Part shown: one piece after another, positions 52,932-61,903 of the stretch
How positions within the stretch are numbered: the stretch's first letter is position 1
Layout: the number at the start of each line of letters is the position of its first letter
NCBI GenBank assembly: GCA_017935945.1
Contig: JAGBGN010000108.1
Location: forward strand, 1 to 64,000
DNA length: 64,000 bases
Source of the DNA: Candidatus Methanomethylophilaceae archaeon
Lineage (GTDB): Archaea > Thermoplasmatota > Thermoplasmata > Methanomassiliicoccales > Methanomethylophilaceae
Direction of reading: 5' to 3'
Made by a program: the position numbers and the translations under genes
Notes under the pieces: model-generated
What the model was told of the DNA's origin: nothing
Database searches by the model: none
What the model saw: only the letters and a program-made list of their open reading frames with translations

Positions 52932-53705
52932 ATGCGAGCAGCACTTTACGCCAGGGTCTCGACCGAGGATCAGGCCAAGGAGGGTTTCTCCCTCGATGCT
53001 CAGATCAAAAGATTGGAAGCATACTGCAAGGTACGCGGTTGGGACATAGCTGACAGGTATGTGGATGAAGGTTATTCAGGACGTAACACGGACCGCCCCG
53101 AATACAACCGCATGATGTCGAACATGGAAGGATGGGATCTCATCCTCGTCCTGAAGATGGACCGTATACACAGGAACAGTGTGAACTTCGCCTTGATGAT
53201 GGACGAACTCCGCAACCAGGGAAAGGAGTTCAACTCGATGCAGGACAAATTCGATACCACCACGGCGATGGGCAGGTTTGTGATGGACATCATGCAGCGT
53301 ATCGCCCAGCTCGAGAGCGAACAGATAGGCGAGAGGGTCAGAATCGGAATGGAATACAAGGCCAGAAACGGCCCCGGCCATCTTGGCTCCGGACATCCAT
53401 ACGGTTACGTTTACAACCGCGGAAAGCTCGAGGTGGTCATCGATGAGGCACACACGGTTCGTGCCATCTACAACATGTACATCCGTGGTTCCACCATGGA
53501 TGATATAGCCGGTTTCCTGAACAAGGCAAACATCCCCGCAAAGAAGGGAGGCCAGTGGAATAAGCAGTCCATCAGCAACATCCTCCACAACCCATTGTAT
53601 GCCGGTTTCAGTGAATGGGATGGGATCGTCCGTGAGGGTCAACAGGAAGCCATCATAGACGTTTCGGTCTATGAATCGATCAACGGCCCAATAGAACTCT
53701 CATGA
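52932..53705 (+). CDS. Serine recombinase (resolvase/invertase family), short form 1
   Basis: A 257-residue protein. The resolvase domain opens with MRAALYARVSTEDQAKEGFSLDAQ (catalytic Ser10 in ARVST), then DEGYSGRNTDRPEYNRMM, LKMDRIHRN and AQLESEQIGERVRIGM. A partial recombinase domain follows (GHPYGYVYN, then WNKQSISNILHNPLYAG). Large serine recombinases are 450-700 residues, with a zinc ribbon and coiled coil; here these are missing. The start ATG 52932 fits the fold. The stop overlaps the next recombinase by ATGA. Confidence 0.88.
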   Translation: MRAALYARVSTEDQAKEGFSLDAQIKRLEAYCKVRGWDIADRYVDEGYSGRNTDRPEYNRMMSNMEGWDLILVLKMDRIHRNSVNFALMMDELRNQGKEFNSMQDKFDTTTAMGRFVMDIMQRIAQLESEQIGERVRIGMEYKARNGPGHLGSGHPYGYVYNRGKLEVVIDEAHTVRAIYNMYIRGSTMDDIAGFLNKANIPAKKGGQWNKQSISNILHNPLYAGFSEWDGIVREGQQEAIIDVSVYESINGPIELS

Positions 53706-54550
53706 CCCTTCGTGCAGCCATATACGCAAGGGTATCGACGGATGAACAGGCTGTCGAAGGATACTCCCTGGAAGCACAGAAGGACCTGTTGGAGAGCTAC
53801 TGCATAGCCGAAGGTTGGGACATATCTGCAGTGTACGAAGATGATGGATATTCCGGTAGAAACATCAAAAGACCGGCCTACCGCAAGATGATGTCCGAGA
53901 TGGACCTGTGGGACGTGATCGTCGTCATCAAGATGGATCGTATCCATAGGAACAGTAGGAACTTCATGAACATGATGGAGGCCCTCGAATCGAACAAGAA
54001 GATGTTCGTATCCTCATCCGAAGCCCTGGATACGACCAATGCTCTCGGAAGGTTCGTGGTCGATATGATACAACGTCTTGCCCAGCTCGAGAGCGAACAG
54101 ATCGGGGAGAGGACGTACATCGGCATGAGGGAGAAAGCTGAAACGCTCGAAACATCCAATGCGACCAAGAAGACAATGGGATTCAACCCACCTTTCGGTT
54201 ACAGGTTGGAGAACGGTGCACTCACTATTGATGATGCGGAGTTCCCTGTTGCATGCTCCATCTTCTCCATGTACTCTTCCGGTATGACCATCGACCAGAT
54301 ATGTTACCAGTTGAACCGCGATGCGACATTGACACGTCGTGGGAATCCATGGAACAAGTACAACCTCAGGAACATCCTCCATAATCCTGTGTATGCGGGA
54401 TATATGCGTTGGGAGGAACTGCTCATCAAACACGATGCAAAGATCGTCCTTACACCAGAGGAATATAACGATATCCAATTGAAAATGGCCTCCAAGGTTC
54501 GGGATCCTAGGAAAAGAAATCCAATCCTTTTATCAACATTGGATGAATGA
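53702..54550 (+). CDS. Serine recombinase (resolvase/invertase family), short form 2
   Basis: A 282-residue paralogue of the preceding protein. MTLRAAIYARVSTDEQAVEGYSLEAQ (Ser12), DDGYSGRNIKRPAYRKMM, IKMDRIHRNSRN, AQLESEQIGERTYIGM and WNKYNLRNILHNPVYAG align block for block, but third positions differ, so the duplication is old. It too lacks the zinc ribbon. Coupled translation suggests a heteromeric recombinase. No inverted repeats or att-like site were found next to it. Confidence 0.88.
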   Translation: MTLRAAIYARVSTDEQAVEGYSLEAQKDLLESYCIAEGWDISAVYEDDGYSGRNIKRPAYRKMMSEMDLWDVIVVIKMDRIHRNSRNFMNMMEALESNKKMFVSSSEALDTTNALGRFVVDMIQRLAQLESEQIGERTYIGMREKAETLETSNATKKTMGFNPPFGYRLENGALTIDDAEFPVACSIFSMYSSGMTIDQICYQLNRDATLTRRGNPWNKYNLRNILHNPVYAGYMRWEELLIKHDAKIVLTPEEYNDIQLKMASKVRDPRKRNPILLSTLDE

Positions 54551-54744
54551 GAAAAATCGCTTTGTCCAGTTATATTTAAAATATTCTATCAAATATCTTA
54601 CCTAAGAAATTGCTGGCCTCCACCTCCGGAATAGGATGAATGAAAATATCCATCCATCCATAATAAACCATTGTGAAACGTATATGTTTTAAATAGTTAT
54701 AAAACAACAGATTGTATGGTCTTAGACCAAAAGGAGGAAATAAA

Positions 54745-55263
54745 TTGACTGAGGAATGCAAACCATTGGACCCGACAGCGTTCGGATTGTTCTTTGTGGC
54801 CCTTGTATCTCTCCCCCTCGCCCTTGCCGGATTCATGAACGGTATGGGAATCGAGAACGAGATCATGGCTCACGTTGGAAAGCTCCTGCTGCTCGGAGGA
54901 TTCTTTATTTTCCTGGCCTCATATTTCGCTTACAAGGCCGGAAGCAACTTCGGATTCATCGTATTCGGTCTCGTCGCTCTCGGAGTGTTCTATGCAGGAT
55001 ACGACGGAGGAGACCTCTACATCAGCCTCACACTTGGAATCATCTACCTGATCTGTCTGATCTGGTCTGTACGTGCACACACACTGAAGACCCTGACAAT
55101 CATCCTGCTGACCACCGCACTGGTGTTCTTCGCAAACGGATGTGTTGTCGAGTACGGAGCTGACTGGTCCTGGCTGTTCCTTGGATTGGCTGCGATCTTG
55201 AACTTCGCGTTCAACCTCTATCTTGCATTCGCTCTTGCAGATGAGAAGCTTCCTTGCTTCTGA
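54745..55263 (+). CDS. GPR1/FUN34/YaaH-type transporter (TTG start)
   Basis: A 172-residue protein with six membrane helices. The family marks are LDPTAFGLFFVALVSLPLALAGF (N-P-x-P/F-like opening) and GDLYISLTLGIIYLICLIWSVR; such proteins move acetate, succinate or ammonium-like solutes. TTG at 54745 is preceded by AAGGAGG with 7-nt spacing, the strongest ribosome-binding site around; the ORF's earlier TTG at 54712 has none. A TATA-like GTTTTAAATAG lies at about 54686-54696. Confidence 0.8.
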   Translation: MTEECKPLDPTAFGLFFVALVSLPLALAGFMNGMGIENEIMAHVGKLLLLGGFFIFLASYFAYKAGSNFGFIVFGLVALGVFYAGYDGGDLYISLTLGIIYLICLIWSVRAHTLKTLTIILLTTALVFFANGCVVEYGADWSWLFLGLAAILNFAFNLYLAFALADEKLPCF

Positions 55264-55408
55264 TATAGAGGAAGTCGGAAACATTTTCCTGGGCTCTGCC
55301 CAGATCTTTCTTTTATTATACACCCCATGAAAAAGTCATCAGAACATCGATTCGATGTTTTAAGTCGATAAGTATAAAATAATGAATCCAATCCGAGATT
55401 CGGTTCAA

Positions 55409-55504
55409 ATGAAAACCGATACTAAGAAGAAATTGGGAGCCTACTTCATGGTTGCCCTCATGATCCTTGTCGTCGTCACTGTCGCCGCAAGTGCATTCAT
55501 ATGA
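55409..55504 (+). CDS. 31-residue membrane peptide upstream of SDR
   Basis: A small ORF: MKTDTKKKLGAYFMVALMIL, then VVVTVAASAFI. It has a basic start and one hydrophobic helix. The stop TGA at 55502-55504 overlaps the ATG of the next gene (ATATGA), which supports translation of both. TATA-like TATAAAATAATG precedes at about 55373. The role is unknown; it could be an anchor or leader peptide for the dehydrogenase. Confidence 0.55.
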   Translation: MKTDTKKKLGAYFMVALMILVVVTVAASAFI

Positions 55505-56259
55505 ACATTGCATTGGTAACGGGGGCCTCATCCGGTTTGGGTGAGGAGTTCTGTCATTCGTTGGATGCAAAGGGTCTGGATTGTATATGGATGGTGGCCA
55601 GGAGAGCTGAGGCTCTCAAAAGGGTTGCCGATTCATTGAAAACACCAACCAAGATCATAATCGCCGACCTCTCGACAAAGGAAGGTGTGGGAAAGGTCAT
55701 CGATGAGCTGAATGAAGGATCCCCATCCATCCGCTACCTCATAAACAATGCAGGATTCGGATTGTTCGGTAGTTCGTGGAAAATCCCTCGTCAGAAAACC
55801 GAGGAAATGATATCCCTGAATGTCACGGCATTGGTCTCGATTACTTCAGCCTGCATACCCCATATGTCTTCAGGATCCAAGATAATCGAGATATGTTCTG
55901 AATCAGCCTATGTCCCATTGAAGGATCTTGCAGTATATTCATCCACGAAAGCCTTCGTAAGACACTACTGCGATGCACTCAGAGAGGAGTTGAAGGATAC
56001 CGGCATCACCGTTACAGAAGTTTCCCCAGGATGGATACGCACTGATTTCATAGACATCTGCGTCAATGACAAGGATGTCCCGAAGAAGGTGTTCAACCAT
56101 ACAGTGTCCAGAGAGGATGTCGTATGTGATGCCATGAGGGTGGCCGATAAGGGCGGCAAACGTAGCACCTGTGGATTGTATACCAGGATCCAGATTGCAC
56201 TTTCCAACCATTTCCGTGGCCTGGCAATAAGGGTTTGGAACGGTTCCCTCAAACGCTGA
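55501..56259 (+). CDS. Short-chain dehydrogenase/reductase
   Basis: A 252-residue SDR. TGASSGLG (7-14) is the NAD(P) loop, ADLSTKEG the adenine end, NNAGFG (81-86) and the catalytic S...Y-x3-K as ESAYVPLKDLAVYSSTK; SPGWIRTDF follows. The substrate is unknown. The C-terminal tail (HFRGLAIRVWNGSLKR) is amphipathic. It is translationally coupled to the 31-residue peptide. Confidence 0.9.
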   Translation: MNIALVTGASSGLGEEFCHSLDAKGLDCIWMVARRAEALKRVADSLKTPTKIIIADLSTKEGVGKVIDELNEGSPSIRYLINNAGFGLFGSSWKIPRQKTEEMISLNVTALVSITSACIPHMSSGSKIIEICSESAYVPLKDLAVYSSTKAFVRHYCDALREELKDTGITVTEVSPGWIRTDFIDICVNDKDVPKKVFNHTVSREDVVCDAMRVADKGGKRSTCGLYTRIQIALSNHFRGLAIRVWNGSLKR

Positions 56260-56288
56260 TTCCATCTGATTAAAACAACTTCCTGGAA

Positions 56289-56318
56289 GCTTTTTAACCA
56301 AGCAGATACGTATGTATC
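56289..56318 (+). promoter_or_regulatory. Catalase promoter with short palindrome
   Basis: GCTTTTTAACC (56289-56299) is TATA-like and about 28 nt from the ATG. GATAC (56305-56309) and GTATC (56314-56318) form a 5-bp inverted repeat over the expected transcription start, a possible peroxide-repressor site. Confidence 0.45.
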
Positions 56319-56321
56319 GGC

Positions 56322-57830
56322 ATGGATTCTTCCAAACTGACAAGTAAGAACGGAGCTCCGGTGCCAGATTCTCAGAACTCCATGACTGCGGGGCCACGTG
56401 GGCCAATGGTTCTCCAAGATGCTTGGTTCCTGGAGAAGATGTCGCATTTCGATAGGGAGGTCATTCCGGAGAGACGCATGCATGCCAAGGGATCTGGCGC
56501 TTTCGGTAAATTCACCGTGACAGGCGATATAACAAGATTCACATCGGCATCATTGTTCTCAAAGATAGGGAAAGAAACTCCAGTATTGGTCAGATTTTCA
56601 ACTGTTGCTGGGGAGAGGGGAGCAGCTGATGCTGAAAGGGACATACGCGGTTTCGCCATCAAATTCTATACAGACGAGGGGAACTGGGATCTTGTTGGAA
56701 ACAACACTCCGGTGTTCTTCATACGCGACCCACTCAGATTCCCTGATCTGAACCATGCAGTGAAAAGAGATCCGAAGACGAACATGAGGTCCGCTCAGAA
56801 CAATTGGGATTTCTGGACGATGATACCTGAAGCCCTGCATCAAGTCACAATAGTGATGTCAGACCGCGGTATTCCCAAATCGTACAGGCATATGCATGGC
56901 TTCGGTAGCCATACATTCAGTATGATAAACTCTGAAGGTAAGAGAACATGGGTCAAGTACCATCTACGTACACAACAGGGCATAGAGAACATAACTGATG
57001 AACAGGCTGAGGAGATTGTTGGAAGGGACAGGGAGAGTAATCAGAGAGATCTGTTCGAATCAATTGAAAGGGGTGAATTCCCCAGATGGACCATGTACAT
57101 CCAGGTCATGACTGAGGAACAGGCTGATGGTTACCATGAGAACCCCTTCGATATAACAAAGGTATGGCCTCATGGGGAGTTCCCCCTTATCGAAGTAGGG
57201 GTACTCGAACTCAATCGTAATCCTGACAATTACTTCGCACAGATTGAACAAGCCGCTTTCAATCCTACAAACCTTGTTCCTGGATTAGGACTGTCTCCGG
57301 ATAAACTCCTCCAAGGGAGGATCTTCTCATATGGTGATGCACAGAGGTATCGCCTTGGTGTGAATCATAATCTCATTCCTGTTAACGCTCCCATTTGTCC
57401 TGTAAACTCCTATCATCGTGATGGTCTGATGCGTACCGACGACAACTATGGTTCAAGGAAGCACTATGTCCCCAACAGCTATGGGGAATGGGAGGATAAT
57501 GGAGTAAAGGAACCGCCATTGAGGATACAAGGTGATGTGGACCGCTACAATCCATATGAGGACCGTGAAGATGATGTTTTCAAACAGCCTGGAAATCTAT
57601 ATCGTCTGATGACTGAAGATAAGAGGGCCCTTCTGATAGAGAACACAGTACGTAATATGCAAGGTACTACTGACAATCTGAAGTATCGTCATGCAGTACA
57701 TTGCTACAAGGCCGATCCCGATTACGGAGAGCGTTTGATCAATGCTTTCAACCTGGATATGGATTACCTGAAGCATCTCACCACTCTTTCAGAGAAAGAG
57801 CTACAATTCGAGACTAGGAGTAAGGTTTGA
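56322..57830 (+). CDS. katA: Monofunctional haem catalase
   Basis: A 502-residue clade-3-type catalase that splits hydrogen peroxide. Motifs: [20 protein letters not shown] (catalytic His55 region), [43 protein letters not shown] (with the catalytic Asn), and [23 protein letters not shown] (haem-ligand Tyr). Length is normal. Codon use (AGA, CAT, AAT, ATA more frequent) is nearer AT-rich genomes than its neighbours. Probably acquired by transfer; many anaerobic methanogens keep a catalase. Confidence 0.95.
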   Translation: MDSSKLTSKNGAPVPDSQNSMTAGPRGPMVLQDAWFLEKMSHFDREVIPERRMHAKGSGAFGKFTVTGDITRFTSASLFSKIGKETPVLVRFSTVAGERGAADAERDIRGFAIKFYTDEGNWDLVGNNTPVFFIRDPLRFPDLNHAVKRDPKTNMRSAQNNWDFWTMIPEALHQVTIVMSDRGIPKSYRHMHGFGSHTFSMINSEGKRTWVKYHLRTQQGIENITDEQAEEIVGRDRESNQRDLFESIERGEFPRWTMYIQVMTEEQADGYHENPFDITKVWPHGEFPLIEVGVLELNRNPDNYFAQIEQAAFNPTNLVPGLGLSPDKLLQGRIFSYGDAQRYRLGVNHNLIPVNAPICPVNSYHRDGLMRTDDNYGSRKHYVPNSYGEWEDNGVKEPPLRIQGDVDRYNPYEDREDDVFKQPGNLYRLMTEDKRALLIENTVRNMQGTTDNLKYRHAVHCYKADPDYGERLINAFNLDMDYLKHLTTLSEKELQFETRSKV

Positions 57831-58815
57831 GTAAAATCCAATCGAATTCACCAAATAAACCTCTTATCTGTTGTTTTTTCAGATAAGATGTAAACAACTT
57901 ACAATCACCATTTTTTTCATTGATATCATCTTTTTTTTTATAAAATTTAATTAATAAATGTGATAACTTAATTGAATATAATATTCTTTTTAATCTATAT
58001 TTTAGATAATTATTGGCAGATTTACCTTTATCCTAATTGCATATCATTTTCTATTAGATTATTATGAATTACTGATTATCTAAGATATCTATAAATTATA
58101 AAGCTGGTACCTATATCAAATTAATAAATTCAAATCAATAAAATTTCATAATAATTTGAATATCAATAATATAATTTCTTTGATATTTGCAAATTTAGAT
58201 CTGAAATATAAAATTTTGAATTATTATTCATATTGTATCATTTTTTGAAAAGAATAATGTTATTTCAAATATTTTGTGAATTGTAATTATTTCCCAAAAA
58301 TCGTTTGAAAATGGTGGGTAAAATAAGTCAAAATTGACAAATTAAGTTGACATACGGGAGACCGTCGTGGACAAGAATGTATCATTTTTTGAATGAAAAA
58401 TCGGATTCTACCATATAATTTCAATAAATTTCAATTATGGTAATTACAACCGATAATTTAAACATAATCATCTAAAATTACACAATAATAATTATGTCGT
58501 AATTATTTTATCTGGATACTAAATTAAGTAAATTAATTCATTATTATCATAATATACGAAATTTTTTAAAAAAAATTAAAGAAATAACTATAATCATCAA
58601 TTATATCATATTATATTAAAATTCAAACTTATCTTCTATTATCTACAATAATATTCAATTTATTATAATAACTAAATAAAATATAATTATTATTGATGAT
58701 AAAGATATTAGCTAAAATAATATCAATAAAATAATGATAAAGATATAGAGCAAATAAAGATTGAAATAAATAAAGTTAGTAAAGCTATTAGCTTAATTAA
58801 TTATTATTAAACAAA
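57831..58815. other. 985-bp extremely AT-rich non-coding block
   Basis: No ORF or known feature except CTTATCTG (57863-57870)/CAGATAAG (57880-57887), an 8-bp stem behind the catalase gene that may end its transcript. From about 57890 to 58800 the sequence is mostly A and T, many homopolymer A/T tracts and ATTATT words. The single normal-composition spot is at about 58350-58378 (CATACGGGAGACCGTCGTGG). Such blocks occur at origins, at integration edges and in transferred islands; none of these is proven. No ORB-type origin box seen. Confidence 0.6.
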
Positions 58816-59268
58816 TCAGTAAGGACTGTAGATTCTAATCAATTCACTGTCGATTACATGCTCTATGAAATCTAAGCGGAAACAACTCTGACGATATTGC
58901 TCTAGATCCTTGAGTCTCATGAATTGGGAATTGATATTGTAGAATCTGGTAAGGAAGAAATGTTCTGGTGATGCAGGAGTACCGCCGACGCCGATAGCAA
59001 TGAACGTTGGATCCTCATCAACATCGCTTATCCATTTCCTCATATGGAATGTGGAAGGGAAGATGCTTATGAGTCCATCATCAAGACAATTCTCAGAATA
59101 GTGACAGATCAGGTTGAAACCCCATTCATCAGGATTCATCAGCCTGAAATCAGTTTCAAAGGGATCGGAGATTTCGTTGACATCGAGGATCTCGAAAATA
59201 CAATCCTCGGAGTCGAGGATGTCATGTAAAACATCCTTGAACTCCGATCCCTTGGTGGTAATGATCAT
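58816..59268 (-). CDS. Unknown protein A of four-gene cassette
   Basis: A 150-residue acidic protein, last in the cassette. It alternates strands and loops: NEISDPFETDFRLMNPDEWGFNLICHYSE..., then TFIAIGVGGTPASPEHFFLTRFYNINSQFM. The latter resembles the conserved strand-turn of small restriction-endonuclease-like or immunity-type proteins, but I cannot name a family. It overlaps gene B by 4 bp (ATGA). The stop is at the edge of the AT-rich block. There are no transmembrane or zinc motifs. Confidence 0.55.
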   Translation of the reverse strand: MIITTKGSEFKDVLHDILDSEDCIFEILDVNEISDPFETDFRLMNPDEWGFNLICHYSENCLDDGLISIFPSTFHMRKWISDVDEDPTFIAIGVGGTPASPEHFFLTRFYNINSQFMRLKDLEQYRQSCFRLDFIEHVIDSELIRIYSPY

Positions 59269-60542
59269 TCCTCCGTGAGATAGGCGTACTTCTCGATGAA
59301 TGCATCCTGAATCTTTGCAACGATGTTGTTGTAACCCTCTTCCAGAATCCTCTCATCAGGATTGAGAGAGTTGACATACATGTTCTGATGCTTCGGTTCC
59401 TCAGCGACCTCAAGGATGGAGAGCAATCCGATGAAACCATTCTCAATGGATGCCTTATCAGAATAATCCATCGAGAGTATGACCTTACAGATGTCTACAT
59501 CGACCTTCAGGAAATCGATGACATCCTCACACGCATCCTCATTGAAACGTCCACTCAAGGACATGTCAATGAAGTAATCGATCTTGGAGGACTTCATGTC
59601 CTGAACCTGGGAAAGGATGGAGATCTCATCAACCGTCAAAAGCTCATCACGGAAATCAGACACAGGCTCCACTTCTACAGGTGCTTCTTCCTCCACTGTT
59701 TCAGATTCCACCACGGCATCATCGCATGTGACATCTGGTTTGGATGTGTCCGGCACAGAATCGGAGACTTCCTCTTTTGGGACCATGGCTTCAGAATAAA
59801 CGTCTTCCCTCTCGAAAAGCTGGATAGAGATATCGATACTCGTCTGAACAGAGTAGAGTTTCTTGATTATCTCGGTATCAACCACTGCATTGGATGCTTC
59901 CTCCGCCCTGGATACAATATCGTCTACGATGGACTTCACAGATGACATTGTCTCCATGTAGTATCCCTCGTCATCGGACTGGGAATCGGCGAGCTGATCC
60001 ATTTTGACGAGGATTGGTGTGAGCTCAGCCTCCACCCAGGAGAGATCCACCTTCACAGGTTGAGCTTTCATCTCCTCCATGACCTGTATCTCTCCACGTG
60101 CGAAATCCAACTCCTCGGAAAGCTGCTCTATACGCTCGCGACAAACCTTGAGTTCGGATTTCAGCGATTCGATTGCTTCCTTGGACGAGGAATCATCGAC
60201 TCTACATTCATCTATGGTCCTGTTGATCATGTCCACGATTGCATCCACATCGGGAACGTCTTCCTTGGAAGGTATCTTCATCTTGGAGAACTCCTCCTCA
60301 TCTGAACGATCGGATTCGCTTAATGAATCAAGATAAGCAGGCATATCTATGGAATTGGCGACGACCTTCGCCTCCCTGTCCCTGATCAATGAATCGCAAG
60401 CCTGGACATCATCGCAGAGTGATCCTATCAGGACGATATTATCAGAAGGTGCACCAGGATTCAGTCTGGCTGACAATGCGTATTTGATTATCTCGTTAAG
60501 CTTACGGTCTCTGATTCTGTTCAGAAGAGTAGCATCCCACAT
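59265..60542 (-). CDS. Unknown protein B of four-gene cassette, acidic, coiled coil, with end repeats
   Basis: A 425-residue very acidic protein. Residues 105-160 form a coiled coil (IESLKSELKVCRERIEQLSEELDFARGEIQVMEEM). Residues 255-295 are low-complexity and acidic (SDSVPDTSKPDVTCDD...EEEAPVEVEP). The N-terminal stretch KLNEIIKYALSARLN (14-28) and the C-terminal KIDYFIDMSLSGRFN (320-334) are similar (6 of 15 identical), each followed by an A..D..I...L....D...C pattern, so the ends carry the same helical module. A TATA-like GGATATAAG about 25 nt before its ATG suggests its own leaderless promoter. Family unknown. Confidence 0.55.
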   Translation of the reverse strand: MWDATLLNRIRDRKLNEIIKYALSARLNPGAPSDNIVLIGSLCDDVQACDSLIRDREAKVVANSIDMPAYLDSLSESDRSDEEEFSKMKIPSKEDVPDVDAIVDMINRTIDECRVDDSSSKEAIESLKSELKVCRERIEQLSEELDFARGEIQVMEEMKAQPVKVDLSWVEAELTPILVKMDQLADSQSDDEGYYMETMSSVKSIVDDIVSRAEEASNAVVDTEIIKKLYSVQTSIDISIQLFEREDVYSEAMVPKEEVSDSVPDTSKPDVTCDDAVVESETVEEEAPVEVEPVSDFRDELLTVDEISILSQVQDMKSSKIDYFIDMSLSGRFNEDACEDVIDFLKVDVDICKVILSMDYSDKASIENGFIGLLSILEVAEEPKHQNMYVNSLNPDERILEEGYNNIVAKIQDAFIEKYAYLTEE

Positions 60543-60584
60543 GCCAGGAGTATCTGAATACGGGATATAAGAGATTCCTCATCA

Positions 60585-61367
60585 TCAGAGATACATGATG
60601 TGTTCGGACATCCCCCTGTCCACATCCGAGATGAATCTGCCGATGATGACAGCTATACGTTCGAACCTACCTTTGAGGAAAACGTTGATCTCGGAATCGG
60701 GCGTGTCTAGCTTAGGATGGATGAATACTGTTAGGAATGGTTTGGAATCCAACAACTCCAGATCAGCGATCAGTTTTGAGATTTCCTCCGGTTCTATGGA
60801 TCTTCCGGAATAAACACGGAGTATCATTCCGCATTCATCCATCATGAGGTCGCAATACTCCATTGCACGGTCCAAAACCTCCTTCTCCTCCTTACTGGTG
60901 AGTTCTATGTGGAAGCGCTTGGAGCTGAGGTAGGATCTGAACTTCTGATACTCTATGGATCTATGGTAATTGACGGGATCGTTTCCATCGAGGATGCTGT
61001 CCGCAATAACAGTAGCTGCATCCATGCAATCATAGTATCTCTTGAAGTGATCGAATGCTTCCTTGAACAATATCTCATCGTACCGAATATCTTCGCCGAA
61101 CATGGATATGTAGAAATCATAGATTCCGTCTGGAATATCCATAAGATCGTCCTTCAGGGTTTCTAGATCCAAACGGATGCGGTACAGCTCATTGTTGTAT
61201 ATTCTGAGCAATGCGTTGCAACGGTTTATGTCACGAATCAATTTCTCAGTCAGAATGTTCTTCTTTCCCAAACCGATGGAGTCCTCTACAGAGAGTATGG
61301 CTAGTTCACATCCCTTACGAGACATGACCCTTTTTAGGACCTCCTTCTCGGCGGGATTGATTATCAC
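60585..61367 (-). CDS. Unknown protein C of four-gene cassette
   Basis: A 260-residue mostly helical protein (MIINPAEKEVLKRVMSRKGCELAIL... ELYRIRLDLETLKDDLMDIPDGIYDFYISMFGED), ending in a mixed region (KPFLTVFIHPKLDTPDSEINVFLKG). No motif is recognised, and no membrane helix. ATG overlaps the stop of gene D (ATGA). It is 42 bp from gene B. Charged residues and length are in keeping with a structural or sensor part. Confidence 0.5.
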   Translation of the reverse strand: MIINPAEKEVLKRVMSRKGCELAILSVEDSIGLGKKNILTEKLIRDINRCNALLRIYNNELYRIRLDLETLKDDLMDIPDGIYDFYISMFGEDIRYDEILFKEAFDHFKRYYDCMDAATVIADSILDGNDPVNYHRSIEYQKFRSYLSSKRFHIELTSKEEKEVLDRAMEYCDLMMDECGMILRVYSGRSIEPEEISKLIADLELLDSKPFLTVFIHPKLDTPDSEINVFLKGRFERIAVIIGRFISDVDRGMSEHIMYL

Positions 61368-61756
61368 TTCTTCACCCCGAGTTGTCTACGTATCGAATCC
61401 TTCAACGAGACCAAAGCCTTGTGTGTGATCTTCTCATCCTCTCTGGAATCAGCTTCGACCTCCCTGAGGTAGATGGCATACATCCGGGGAGACACCTCAC
61501 TCACGCCAGTAAGGAGAAGCAGATCCTCCTCCATACCATTGTCCAACTCATCGATACGTCCATCGTAATACAGAGATGCCATGCGATAGTATCTGTAATC
61601 CATATCGACATAATCAGCTAATTCCATGTACTGCTCGTATTTTTCAGGGTTCTCCAAGGCACGTAGGGAGAAGAACTCCCTTTCCATCATCTTCCTGTCC
61701 ATGCCTTTTCTGAACATTTCCGCCAAAGTGGCACCATCTATATTCCTTTTGTTCAT
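61364..61756 (-). CDS. Unknown protein D of four-gene cassette
   Basis: A 130-residue helical protein (LAEMFRKGMDRKMMEREFFSLRALENPEKYEQYMELADYVDMDYRYYRMASLYYDGRIDELDNGMEEDLLLL). It is rich in Met, Tyr, Arg and Glu, with no recognised domain; the Y-x2-Y and acidic helices recall TPR-type or adaptor proteins, weakly. It is transcribed first; TTAATATTAATTTA (about 61790-61803) may be the promoter. Overlaps gene C by 4 bp. Confidence 0.5.
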   Translation of the reverse strand: MNKRNIDGATLAEMFRKGMDRKMMEREFFSLRALENPEKYEQYMELADYVDMDYRYYRMASLYYDGRIDELDNGMEEDLLLLTGVSEVSPRMYAIYLREVEADSREDEKITHKALVSLKDSIRRQLGVKK

Positions 61757-61903
61757 AATACCATCATTAATTAATGTGTTTGCTTAACTAGCTAAATTAA
61801 TATTAACCAATCATCTTTGGATTATAATGAGGACGCTTTAAAGTACTAAATATTATGGTGTGTCGAATGGTAATTGATATATCACCTATGTTGATGGACC
61901 TTT

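Noticed and set aside
52932-54550. IS607-like transposon
   Set aside because: The proteins are recombinase-domain types, not TnpA of IS607, and no TnpB gene or terminal structures are present.
54712-54744. Upstream TTG start for the YaaH-type transporter
   Set aside because: The extra residues YGLRPKGGNK arise from reading the ribosome-binding site AAGGAGG; TTG 54745 has the proper spacing.
57831-58815. Replication origin
   Set aside because: No Cdc6/Orc1 gene adjacent and no ORB-like repeats found by eye; AT-richness alone is not enough.
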